Shown here piece by piece: positions 25,504 to 32,199 of a stretch of DNA of 64,000 bases. Each line of letters opens with the position of its first letter. The stretch's first letter is position 1. Source of the stretch: Cellulomonas taurus (lineage in GTDB: Bacteria > Actinomycetota > Actinomycetes > Actinomycetales > Cellulomonadaceae). A program made the translations under genes and the position numbers. The stretch lies in assembly GCF_012931845.1 (NCBI RefSeq), contig NZ_CP051884.1, positions 496,001-560,000 on the forward strand. The letters run 5' to 3'. A model generated the notes under the pieces. The model did not search any database, was not told the DNA's origin, and saw nothing but the letters and a program-made list of their open reading frames with translations.

Positions 25504-26328
25504 ATGTCCGAGGTGATCGTGTCCGCTGAGGCACTGGCGCAGGAGCTCGCGCGGGTCCGGGTGCTCGACGTGCGGTGGCAGCTGAACGGCCCGCCGGGGA
25601 TCGACGGGTACCGGGCCGGCCACATCCCCGGGGCGATCTACGTCGACCTGGACACCGAGCTCGCCGCACCGCCCAGCCCGGCCGGTGGTCGGCATCCACT
25701 GCCCGACCCGGCCGCCCTGCAACGGGCCGCCCGCACCTGGGGCCTGCGCCAGGGCGAGTTGGTGGTGGTCTACGACGACTCGGGGTCGATGTCCGCCGCC
25801 CGCGCCTGGTGGCTGCTGCGCTGGGCCGGGGTCGAGGACGTGCGCATCCTGGACGGTGGCCTCGCCGCCTGGACCGCCGGTGGCTTCGAGGTGGACCAGA
25901 CCCAGGTGCACCCTCCGCTCGGCGACGTCGAACTCGACGGCGGTCACCTGCCGACCCTGGACGCCGACGGCGCCGCCGCCTGGCCGCAGGAGGGTCTGCT
26001 GCTGGACGCCCGCGCCGGTGAGCGGTTCCGCGGCGAGGTCGAACCTGTCGACCCCCGCGCCGGACACATCCCCGGCGCGGTCAGTGCGCCCACCGCGGAG
26101 AACCTCGGCGACGACGGCACCTTCCTGCCCACCGACGCTCTGACCCAGCGGTTCGCCGCTCTCGGTGCGCCCGCGGGTGGCCGGGTCGCCGTCTACTGCG
26201 GGTCCGGGGTCACCGCCGCGCACCAGGCGGCGGCATTGACCATGGCCGGGTACGAGCCGGTGCTGTACCCGGGCAGTTGGTCGCAGTGGTCCAGCGACCC
26301 GGATCGGCCGGTGGCGACCGGGGGCTGA
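25504..26328 (+). CDS. sseA: Thiosulfate/3-mercaptopyruvate sulfurtransferase
   Basis: A 274-aa two-domain rhodanese that transfers sulfane sulfur. The inactive N-terminal domain has VLDVRW, GYRAGHIPGAIYVDLD and VVVYDD, where the active Cys position is Asp-like. The active C-terminal domain has RAGHIPGA and the catalytic loop YCGSGVTA with Cys232. CGSGVTA fits the 3-mercaptopyruvate subgroup. The ATG is leaderless with TAGCGT 6 nt upstream. It is 127 bp from the candidate AbiF-associated gene on the same strand. Confidence 0.9.
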   Translation: MSEVIVSAEALAQELARVRVLDVRWQLNGPPGIDGYRAGHIPGAIYVDLDTELAAPPSPAGGRHPLPDPAALQRAARTWGLRQGELVVVYDDSGSMSAARAWWLLRWAGVEDVRILDGGLAAWTAGGFEVDQTQVHPPLGDVELDGGHLPTLDADGAAAWPQEGLLLDARAGERFRGEVEPVDPRAGHIPGAVSAPTAENLGDDGTFLPTDALTQRFAALGAPAGGRVAVYCGSGVTAAHQAAALTMAGYEPVLYPGSWSQWSSDPDRPVATGG

Positions 26329-26350
26329 GTCGCTCGTCGTCGTTGATGCG

Positions 26351-26379
26351 CAGACACCGGCTGGCTCCTCGTGTAGCCT
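26351..26379 (+). promoter_or_regulatory. Promoter of candidate AbiF-associated RNA
   Basis: CAGACA (26351-26356) and TAGCCT (26374-26379, preceded by TG) are exactly 17 bp apart, predicting a start near 26386. A 10-nt direct repeat, AGACACCGGC, occurs at 26352-26361 and again at 26389-26398, in the -35 region and just after the predicted start. Confidence 0.55.
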
Positions 26380-26385
26380 TGAGTC

Positions 26386-26442
26386 ACTAGACACCGGCCC
26401 CCACTGATGAGTTCATTCTCACCATGGGGCCGGTTTTCTTTT
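26386..26442 (+). ncRNA. Candidate structured RNA upstream of AbiF-like gene
   Basis: A predicted transcript of about 57 nt with no reading frame. ACCGGCCCC (26393-26401) pairs perfectly with GGGGCCGGT (26426-26434), and within the 24-nt apical region TGAG (26408-26411) pairs with CTCA (26418-26421) around TTCATT. The outer stem runs straight into TTTTCTTTT, which makes it an intrinsic terminator as well. AbiF/Abi_2 genes are known to carry a conserved upstream RNA (the abiF RNA motif), and this has the right place and compactness. I could not test it against that covariance model. If related, it would act as the RNA antitoxin of the downstream HEPN protein. Confidence 0.6.
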
Positions 26443-26443
26443 G

Positions 26444-26449
26444 TACGGT
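26444..26449 (+). promoter_or_regulatory. Leaderless -10 (TACGGT) of abi gene
   Basis: TACGGT ends 6 nt before the GTG at 26456 and begins just after the terminator T-run of the upstream RNA. The matching -35 region would fall in the terminator stem. Confidence 0.5.
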
Positions 26450-26455
26450 CATCAG

Positions 26456-27469
26456 GTGAAGTCCTTCCGCTCCCACGATGAGCTGGTCGCTCTGCTGCAG
26501 CAGCGTGGGATGGACGTCGACGACCCGATCCGAGCGCGCGCGACGTTGCGTCGCCACGGCTACCACCGTCTCGGCGGTTACCGGTATCCCTTCCGCCGCC
26601 CTCTGCCACCCGAGCGGGTCGACGTCGACGCGAGATCGTTCCGCTCGGATGACTACCAGTCAGGAACGCGCCTGGACGACGTGATCCAACTCGTCGAGTT
26701 CGACGCACGACTCCGTCAGGTCTGCCTGGTCGGATTGTTCGAATTCGAAGTTCGGTTGCGTGCGGCGATCGCTCACGCGCTCGCAGCACGGGACCCGTTG
26801 GCACACCGCGACGTCATGCATCTGGACGGGGCTGTCTGCGCGTCTTCCGCGAAAGGAGGCACCAAGTTCGAAGCGTGGATGGCTACGGCCGACAACGCGG
26901 AGAGGCGTGGTCGCGACGAGGACTACTGTGTGCACCACCGCGCACGAAGCAGTGATCCTCAGCTACCGGTGTGGGCGCTGGTCGAGCTGTTGGACTTCGG
27001 GTCCCTGCCCTATCTCTTCGACCTACTCAAGGTGGACGACCGCCGGGCGGTAGCCGAAGCGTTCGGAATCCGACACCCATCCAGCTTCGTCAAATGGGTG
27101 CACTCCTTGTGCGATCTGCGCAACGTCTGCGCGCACAACCAGAGGCTGTTCAACCGGTCGTTCAAGCGCACCCTCGTCGTGCGCACGCCAGGTATCGCGC
27201 CGGACCTGGATCACTTGGTGGCGTCGCACTACTACCCCGTCGGCACCGCCGCCAAGAAGCTCTACCCGGTTGTCGCGGTCCTGGCCACGGCGCTACGCGG
27301 TCACGAGAGCGGCAGCCAGTGGCCACTCGCGTTCAAGACGCAGGTGCGCAAGCTCCCATCGATCAGACTGTCGGCATCCGCGCGTCCACTGATCACCGCT
27401 GAGGATTCGATGGGATTCCCGTCGAACTGGGAGACGCTCCCCATGTGGAGCGGAGCCGTCACTCGGTAG
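26456..27469 (+). CDS. AbiF/Abi_2-family HEPN protein (abortive-infection type)
   Basis: A 337-aa Abi_2 family protein, expected to be an RNase-like toxin. Family marks are the N-terminal HGYHRLGGYRYPFRRPL at about 35-50 and the central LVEFDARLRQVCLVGLFEFEVRLR. The conserved HEPN motif RNVCAH gives Arg222 and His227 (R-x4-H), followed by NQRLFNR as usual in the family. A second R-x4-H (Arg102-His107, RAAIAH) sits in the middle helix; this may be chance or structural. G+C is lower than around it (35 of 60 at 26701-26760, against 47 of 60 at 25921-25980), suggesting transfer. The GTG start is leaderless. It overlaps the convergent LigD gene by 11 nt. Confidence 0.85.
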   Translation: MKSFRSHDELVALLQQRGMDVDDPIRARATLRRHGYHRLGGYRYPFRRPLPPERVDVDARSFRSDDYQSGTRLDDVIQLVEFDARLRQVCLVGLFEFEVRLRAAIAHALAARDPLAHRDVMHLDGAVCASSAKGGTKFEAWMATADNAERRGRDEDYCVHHRARSSDPQLPVWALVELLDFGSLPYLFDLLKVDDRRAVAEAFGIRHPSSFVKWVHSLCDLRNVCAHNQRLFNRSFKRTLVVRTPGIAPDLDHLVASHYYPVGTAAKKLYPVVAVLATALRGHESGSQWPLAFKTQVRKLPSIRLSASARPLITAEDSMGFPSNWETLPMWSGAVTR

Positions 27470-28538
27470 TGGTGCCGCGGTCGCGGTCCTTGCTCGGCTG
27501 CACCCGCTTCGGTTCGCCGGGCATCTTGGGATACTCCGGCGGATAGGGCAGGTCGGCCAACCCGTGGTCGCGCTCGTCCCGGTCGGCCAGGTCGAGCAGG
27601 CCCGCCAGGGACCCACGGTCCGGCGCACCGGCGGTCAGCGGCGCGAACAGGTCCCCGACCTCGGCGAACCGGGCCGGGACGGTGCGCAGGTCGAAGTCGT
27701 CGGGATGGACGTCGCCCACCTCCTCCCACCGCAACGGCGTGGAGACGGTCGCTCGCAGATTGGGCCGGATGGAGTAGGCCGAGGCGATGGTGCGGTCGCG
27801 GGCCATCTGGTTGTAGTCGACGAAGATCGCCTCGCCACGCTCCTCCTTCCACCACTTGGTCGTGACCTGTCCTGGCAGCCGACGTTCCAGCTCCCGGCCG
27901 ACGGCGATCGCCGCACGCCGACACTGGGTGAAGGTCCAGCGCGGCTCGATCGGCGCGAAGATGTGCAGCCCGCGGCCGCCGGAGGTCTTCGGGTACCCGG
28001 TCAGTCCGTGTTCGCTCAGGATCTCCCGGACGTGCGGCGCGACCCGGGCGGCGTCGGTGAAGTCGGTGCCGGGTTGGGGGTCCAGGTCGATCCGCAGCTG
28101 GTCCGGCGCCTCCACGTCGTCGGCGGTGACCGGCCACGGGTGGAAGGTCAGGGTGCCGAGGTTCGCCGCCCAGACCACCACGGCGAGCTCGGTGGGGCTG
28201 ACCTCGTCGGCGGTGCGACCGGAGGGGAAGACGATCCGGGCGGTCTCGACGTACTCCGGCGCCCCCTGCGGCACCCGCTTCTGGAAGAACGCGTCACCGC
28301 GGTTGTCGGCGCGGGTGGACAGGGTGGCTCCGGGGAAGACGCCCTTCGGCCACCGCTCCAGGGTGGTGGGCCGGTGCAGCAGCGCGTTGAGGATGCCGTC
28401 GCCGACGGCGAGCAGGTACTCGACCACATCCAGCTTGGTGTAGCCCCGCTCGGCGAAGTACACCTTCTGCGGATTGCTGACCCTGACCGTGCGACCACGC
28501 ACCTCGATCTCGGTCGCGGGGGAGGCACTGGGCGTCAT
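27459..28538 (-). CDS. LigD-type polymerase domain protein (stand-alone)
   Basis: A 359-aa archaeo-eukaryotic primase-type polymerase, the domain that in LigD fills gaps and adds ribonucleotides during non-homologous end joining. Visible motifs are VYFAERGYTKLDVVEYL near the start, DLDPQPG with two catalytic Asp near 170, and SGGRGLHIFAPI near 205 with the catalytic His. FVDYNQMARDRTIASAYSIR near 260 also fits. No ligase or nuclease domain is attached, and no ku gene is in the window, so any partners are elsewhere. The ATG at 28538 has a TACCGT box 6 nt upstream and is likely leaderless. It is convergent with, and overlaps, the abi gene. Confidence 0.9.
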   Translation of the reverse strand: MTPSASPATEIEVRGRTVRVSNPQKVYFAERGYTKLDVVEYLLAVGDGILNALLHRPTTLERWPKGVFPGATLSTRADNRGDAFFQKRVPQGAPEYVETARIVFPSGRTADEVSPTELAVVVWAANLGTLTFHPWPVTADDVEAPDQLRIDLDPQPGTDFTDAARVAPHVREILSEHGLTGYPKTSGGRGLHIFAPIEPRWTFTQCRRAAIAVGRELERRLPGQVTTKWWKEERGEAIFVDYNQMARDRTIASAYSIRPNLRATVSTPLRWEEVGDVHPDDFDLRTVPARFAEVGDLFAPLTAGAPDRGSLAGLLDLADRDERDHGLADLPYPPEYPKMPGEPKRVQPSKDRDRGTTTE

Positions 28539-28544
28539 GCCGCC

Positions 28545-28550
28545 ACGGTA
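28545..28550 (-). promoter_or_regulatory. Leaderless -10 (TACCGT) of LigD-pol gene
   Basis: On the minus strand TACCGT ends 6 nt before the ATG at 28538. Confidence 0.5.
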
Positions 28551-28628
28551 GGGCGGTGCGGGGTCCGGCGCTCGATGTGTGCGGAGCGCGACCGGCACCC
28601 GCCACCCCTGGCCGAGTCATCGATCCCT

Positions 28629-28642
28629 GTGACTACCGTCAC
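28629..28642. promoter_or_regulatory. GTGAC-N4-GTCAC palindrome over LPMO -10
   Basis: Perfect 5-bp arms flank TACC; the core reads TACCGT (28634-28639), a -10-like box about 50 nt before the LPMO ATG. A protein bound here would block the promoter. Confidence 0.4.
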
Positions 28643-28690
28643 TCCGCGCAGTCGGTAACGAGGCCGACCGCGGAATCGCAGGGGGACATC

Positions 28691-29287
28691 ATGAATCGAC
28701 GTCAGCGACTCACCAGCGCCGCGGCGGCCGTCGCCGTCACCGCGGGACTCGGCTTCGCCGCGGCACCGACCGCCTGGTCGCACGGGTACATCGGCGGCAG
28801 CAGTTCGCAGCTGATCGCCCGGGCCGCGATGCCGGGCAACACCGGCCTGGGCGCCGTGCAGTACGAACCGCAGAGCATCGAGGGACCGAAGGGCTTCCCG
28901 GCGCAGGGACCGGCCGACGGCACCCTGGCCTCCGGCGGCAACACCCGGTTCTCCGAGCTGGACCAGCAGAGCTCGACCCGCTGGGTGAAGAACCAGGTGA
29001 CCACCGACCAGGTCAAGGTGTCCTGGAACTACACCGCGTTCCACGCCACGACCAAGTGGGAGTACTACATCACCAAGCAGGGCTGGAACCAGAACGCCCC
29101 GCTGTCCCGGTCGTCGCTGGAACTGATCGAGACCGTGCCGGGCAACGGTGCGGCCCCGGTCCAGGGCGTGCAGCACACCCTGGACATCCCGGCCGACCGG
29201 ACCGGCTACCACGTGATCTACGCGGTGTGGGTGGTCGACAACACGTCCAACGCGTTCTACAACGCGATCGACGTCAACATCCAGTGA
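28691..29287 (+). CDS. AA10 lytic polysaccharide monooxygenase, chitin-binding type
   Basis: A secreted copper enzyme that oxidatively cleaves chitin or cellulose. The 198-aa precursor has a classical signal peptide (basic MNRRQR, hydrophobic stretch, AAPTAWS) and would be cut before His31, the N-terminal copper ligand (HGYIGGS). The second copper His is His118 in NYTAFHATTKWEYY, and the axial aromatic is in NAFYNAIDVN near the C-terminus. There is no carbohydrate-binding module, so it is a single-domain AA10. A GGGGGA ribosome site precedes the ATG. It fits functionally with the GH20 gene at 9950. It is convergent with nrdI, 3 nt apart. Confidence 0.92.
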   Translation: MNRRQRLTSAAAAVAVTAGLGFAAAPTAWSHGYIGGSSSQLIARAAMPGNTGLGAVQYEPQSIEGPKGFPAQGPADGTLASGGNTRFSELDQQSSTRWVKNQVTTDQVKVSWNYTAFHATTKWEYYITKQGWNQNAPLSRSSLELIETVPGNGAAPVQGVQHTLDIPADRTGYHVIYAVWVVDNTSNAFYNAIDVNIQ

Positions 29288-29290
29288 CCC

Positions 29291-29725
29291 TCAGCCGAGC
29301 TGGACGTCGTGCCCGGCGGCGAGCGCGGCGTCCAGCTCGGCCAGGATGCGGCGGCACTCCGTGACGTCCCACGGGGTGCCCGCGATCTCGAACTCGAAGA
29401 GCACCGGACGGCCCGACCGCTCAGCGATCTGCCGACACGCCATCTGGTAGTGCCGCCCGAAGTTCCGGTTCCCGGAGCCCATCACCCCGACCATCCGGCG
29501 ACGGTTGGTCGGATCGCGCAGGAACCGCCGGACCGCCTCGGGGATCGTGTCGTTGTTCTCGTTCCCGGTCTTGTACGACGGGGTCAGCAGCACCCAGGGG
29601 CCGTCGACCCGGCTCATCCTGTGCTGTCGCTCGGCCAGGTTGAACACCGGCCGGTCGAGGCGCTCGGCGAACGACCGCACCAGTCCGCTGGCGCTCGAGT
29701 AGTAGTACACCGGGGTCGTCCGCAC
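29291..29725 (-). CDS. nrdI: NrdI-like flavodoxin
   Basis: A 144-aa flavodoxin-like protein of the NrdI family, which activates the manganese cofactor of class Ib ribonucleotide reductase. Typical segments are VYYYSSASGLVRSFAERL at the N-terminus, LLTPSYKTG near 50, GVMGSGNRNFGRHY near 80 and LFEFEIAGTPWDV near 115. NrdI normally sits in a nrdHIEF operon; here nrdH, nrdE and nrdF are absent, so this is an orphan copy. The GTG at 29725 fits the family start. Confidence 0.85.
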   Translation of the reverse strand: MRTTPVYYYSSASGLVRSFAERLDRPVFNLAERQHRMSRVDGPWVLLTPSYKTGNENNDTIPEAVRRFLRDPTNRRRMVGVMGSGNRNFGRHYQMACRQIAERSGRPVLFEFEIAGTPWDVTECRRILAELDAALAAGHDVQLG

Positions 29726-29781
29726 CCGTTCAGCGAACCTCGGGTGATCGTGCGCGGACGAGGACGTTGGTCCCGGACAAG

Positions 29782-29819
29782 CCGAGGGCCGGATCCCCGT
29801 GCGGAGATCCGGCCCTCGG
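29782..29819 (-). terminator. Hairpin terminator after transketolase
   Basis: A perfect 14-bp inverted repeat (29782-29795 with 29806-29819) lies 7 nt beyond the tkt stop on the minus strand. There is no T-run. Confidence 0.7.
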
Positions 29820-29825
29820 GTCAGC

Positions 29826-31991
29826 TCACTGCTGGTCGCCGGTACCCGACGCGGTCGGGGCCGAGCCCTCGCTGGTCGGGGTCTGGCCACCGGCTGCGGC
29901 CAGCGACTCGTGCGCGGCGGCGACCACGGCCTCGGCGGTGATGCCGAACTCGCGGTACAGGGTCTGGTAGTCGGCGGAGGCACCGTAGTGCTCCAGCGAC
30001 ACCGCGCGACCGGCCTCACCCAGCAGCTTGTGCCAGGACATCGCGATACCGGCCTCGACCGACACCCGGGCGCGGACGGACGTCGGCAGCACCGACTCGC
30101 GGTACTCCTCGTCCTGCTCGTCGAACCACTCCAGGCTCGGCGCCGACACCACGCGGGTGGCGACACCGGCGGCCTCGAGCTGCTCGCGCGCCTCGACGGC
30201 GAGCTGCACCTCGGAGCCGGTGCCGATCAGGATCACGTCCGGGGTACCGGAGGAGGCCTCCAGCAGCACGTACGCACCCTTGGCGACGCCCTCCGCCGAG
30301 GCGAAGCCCTGCTCGCCGCGCGGGAAGGTCGGCACGTTCTGCCGGGTCAGCACCAGGCCGACCGGGCCGTCGTGCCGCTCCAGGGTGGCCTTCCACGCCT
30401 GGGCGGTCTCGTTCGCGTCGGCCGGGCGCACGATGGCCAGGCCCGGGATCGCCCGCAGCGCGGTCAGGTGCTCCACCGGCTGGTGGGTCGGACCGTCCTC
30501 GCCCAGACCGATCGAGTCGTGGGTCCAGACGTAGATCGCCGGGACGCCCATCAGCGACGCGAGACGGACGGCGCCGCGCATGTAGTCGGAGAAGGTGAAG
30601 AAGGTGCCACCGTACGGCCGGGTCAGACCGTGCAGCGTGATGCCGGACAGGATCGCGCCCATCGCGTGCTCGCGGATGCCGAAGTGCAGCGTGCGGCCGA
30701 ACTCGTCACCGGCGAACTCGTGGGTGGAGCGCTCCGCCGGGATGAAGGACGGCTCGCCCTTCATGGTGGTGTTGTTCGACCCGGCGAGGTCGGCCGAGCC
30801 GCCCCACAGCTCCGGCAGCACCGAGGCCAGCGCCGACAGCACCTCGCCGGAGGCGGAGCGGGTGGCGACGGACTTGCCGGACTCGAACACCGGCAGCTGG
30901 TCGGCCCAGTCGGCGGGCAGCTCGTGCGCCACCAGGCGGTCGAGCAGCTTCGCGCGGTCCGGGTTGGCCGAACGCCAGGCCTGGTAGCCCTTGTCCCACT
31001 CGGCCTGCGCGGCGGCACCGCGGTCGATGGCCTTGCGGGTGTGCGCGATCACCTCGGGGTCGACGTCGAAGGACTTCTCCGGGTCGAAGCCCAGGACCTC
31101 CTTCAGGCCACGGACCTCGTCGGTGCCGAGCTTGGAACCGTGCGAGCCGTGGGTGTTCTGCTTGGTCGGGGACGGCCAGGCGATGATGGTGCGCAGCCCG
31201 ATGAAGGACGGCCGGTCGGTGACCCGCTTCGCCTCCTCGATGGCGGCGTACAGCGCGTCGACGTTCTCGGTGTAGTCGCCACCCTCGGTCCAGTCCACGA
31301 ACTGCACGTGCCAGCCGTAGGCCTCGTACCGCTTGACGACGTCCTCGGTGAAGGCGATCTCAGTGTCGCCCTCGATCGAGATGTGGTTGTCGTCCCACAG
31401 GGCGATCAGGTTGCCGAGCTTCTGGGTGCCGGCGATCGAGGACGCCTCGGAGGTGACGCCCTCCTGCAGGTCGCCGTCGGAGGCGATCACGTAGACGAAG
31501 TGGTCGAAGGGGCTCGTGCCCGGGGCCGCCTCGGGGTCGAGCAGGCCGCGCTCGCGGCGGGCGGCCATCGCGAAGCCGACGGCGGAGGACAGACCCTGGC
31601 CCAGCGGGCCGGTCGTGATCTCCACGCCGTTGGTGTGCTTGTACTCGGGGTGGCCCGGGGTCTTGGAGCCCCAGGTGCGCAGCGCCTCGATGTCGGACAG
31701 CTCCAGGCCGTACCCGGACAGGTACAGCTGGATGTACTGGGTCAGCGAGGAGTGCCCCGCCGACAGGATGAAGCGGTCACGGCCCAGCCAGTGCGCGTCG
31801 GCCGGGTTGTGGCGCATGACGTTCTGGTAGAGCAGGTAGGCCGCGGGGGCCAGGCTGATCGCGGTGCCCGGGTGGCCGTTGCCGACCTTCTCCACGGCGT
31901 CCGCGGCCAGGACACGCACGGTGTCGACGGCCTTGCGGTCGAGCTCGGACCAACCGACCTGCTGGGCCAGGGGAGCCTTGGCGTTCACCAC
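29826..31991 (-). CDS. tkt: Transketolase
   Basis: Thiamine-diphosphate enzyme that moves two-carbon units in the pentose phosphate pathway. The 721-aa protein has the full motif set: VEKVGNGHPGTAISLAP near residue 35, the TPP-binding ASDGDLQEGVTSEASS near 170 ending in WDDN, SKLGTDEVRGLK, and the central GIREHAMGAILSG near 445. Two GTG codons in a row open the frame; GAGG upstream fits the second better, so the start may be one codon later. It is monocistronic, with a hairpin after it. Confidence 0.96.
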   Translation of the reverse strand: MVNAKAPLAQQVGWSELDRKAVDTVRVLAADAVEKVGNGHPGTAISLAPAAYLLYQNVMRHNPADAHWLGRDRFILSAGHSSLTQYIQLYLSGYGLELSDIEALRTWGSKTPGHPEYKHTNGVEITTGPLGQGLSSAVGFAMAARRERGLLDPEAAPGTSPFDHFVYVIASDGDLQEGVTSEASSIAGTQKLGNLIALWDDNHISIEGDTEIAFTEDVVKRYEAYGWHVQFVDWTEGGDYTENVDALYAAIEEAKRVTDRPSFIGLRTIIAWPSPTKQNTHGSHGSKLGTDEVRGLKEVLGFDPEKSFDVDPEVIAHTRKAIDRGAAAQAEWDKGYQAWRSANPDRAKLLDRLVAHELPADWADQLPVFESGKSVATRSASGEVLSALASVLPELWGGSADLAGSNNTTMKGEPSFIPAERSTHEFAGDEFGRTLHFGIREHAMGAILSGITLHGLTRPYGGTFFTFSDYMRGAVRLASLMGVPAIYVWTHDSIGLGEDGPTHQPVEHLTALRAIPGLAIVRPADANETAQAWKATLERHDGPVGLVLTRQNVPTFPRGEQGFASAEGVAKGAYVLLEASSGTPDVILIGTGSEVQLAVEAREQLEAAGVATRVVSAPSLEWFDEQDEEYRESVLPTSVRARVSVEAGIAMSWHKLLGEAGRAVSLEHYGASADYQTLYREFGITAEAVVAAAHESLAAAGGQTPTSEGSAPTASGTGDQQ

Positions 31992-32186
31992 ACCTCATTT
32001 CTGCCCGGATGCGGCACCCGGGCTCGGGGACGGGCTCGGACCGGTGGCGACCGGCCTCGGGCACTGCCACCGAGCCTAGACTCCCCGGGTCGGTCCGTGC
32101 CTGTGGCGAAGCAGACGTTCGGACCCTCCCGTCCACGGATCTGACCGAGGAATGGACTTCGATGTCCGCAGCGCGGGACGTTGACC

Positions 32187-32192
32187 TAGTCT
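32187..32192 (+). promoter_or_regulatory. Leaderless -10 (TAGTCT) of ppc
   Basis: TAGTCT ends 7 nt before the GTG at 32200. Confidence 0.5.
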
Positions 32193-32199
32193 TGACCGT

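Noticed and set aside
26341-26455. Type III toxin-antitoxin RNA with tandem repeats
   Set aside because: Only one 10-nt direct repeat is seen, not a tandem array, and the downstream protein is Abi_2 rather than a ToxN-like nuclease.
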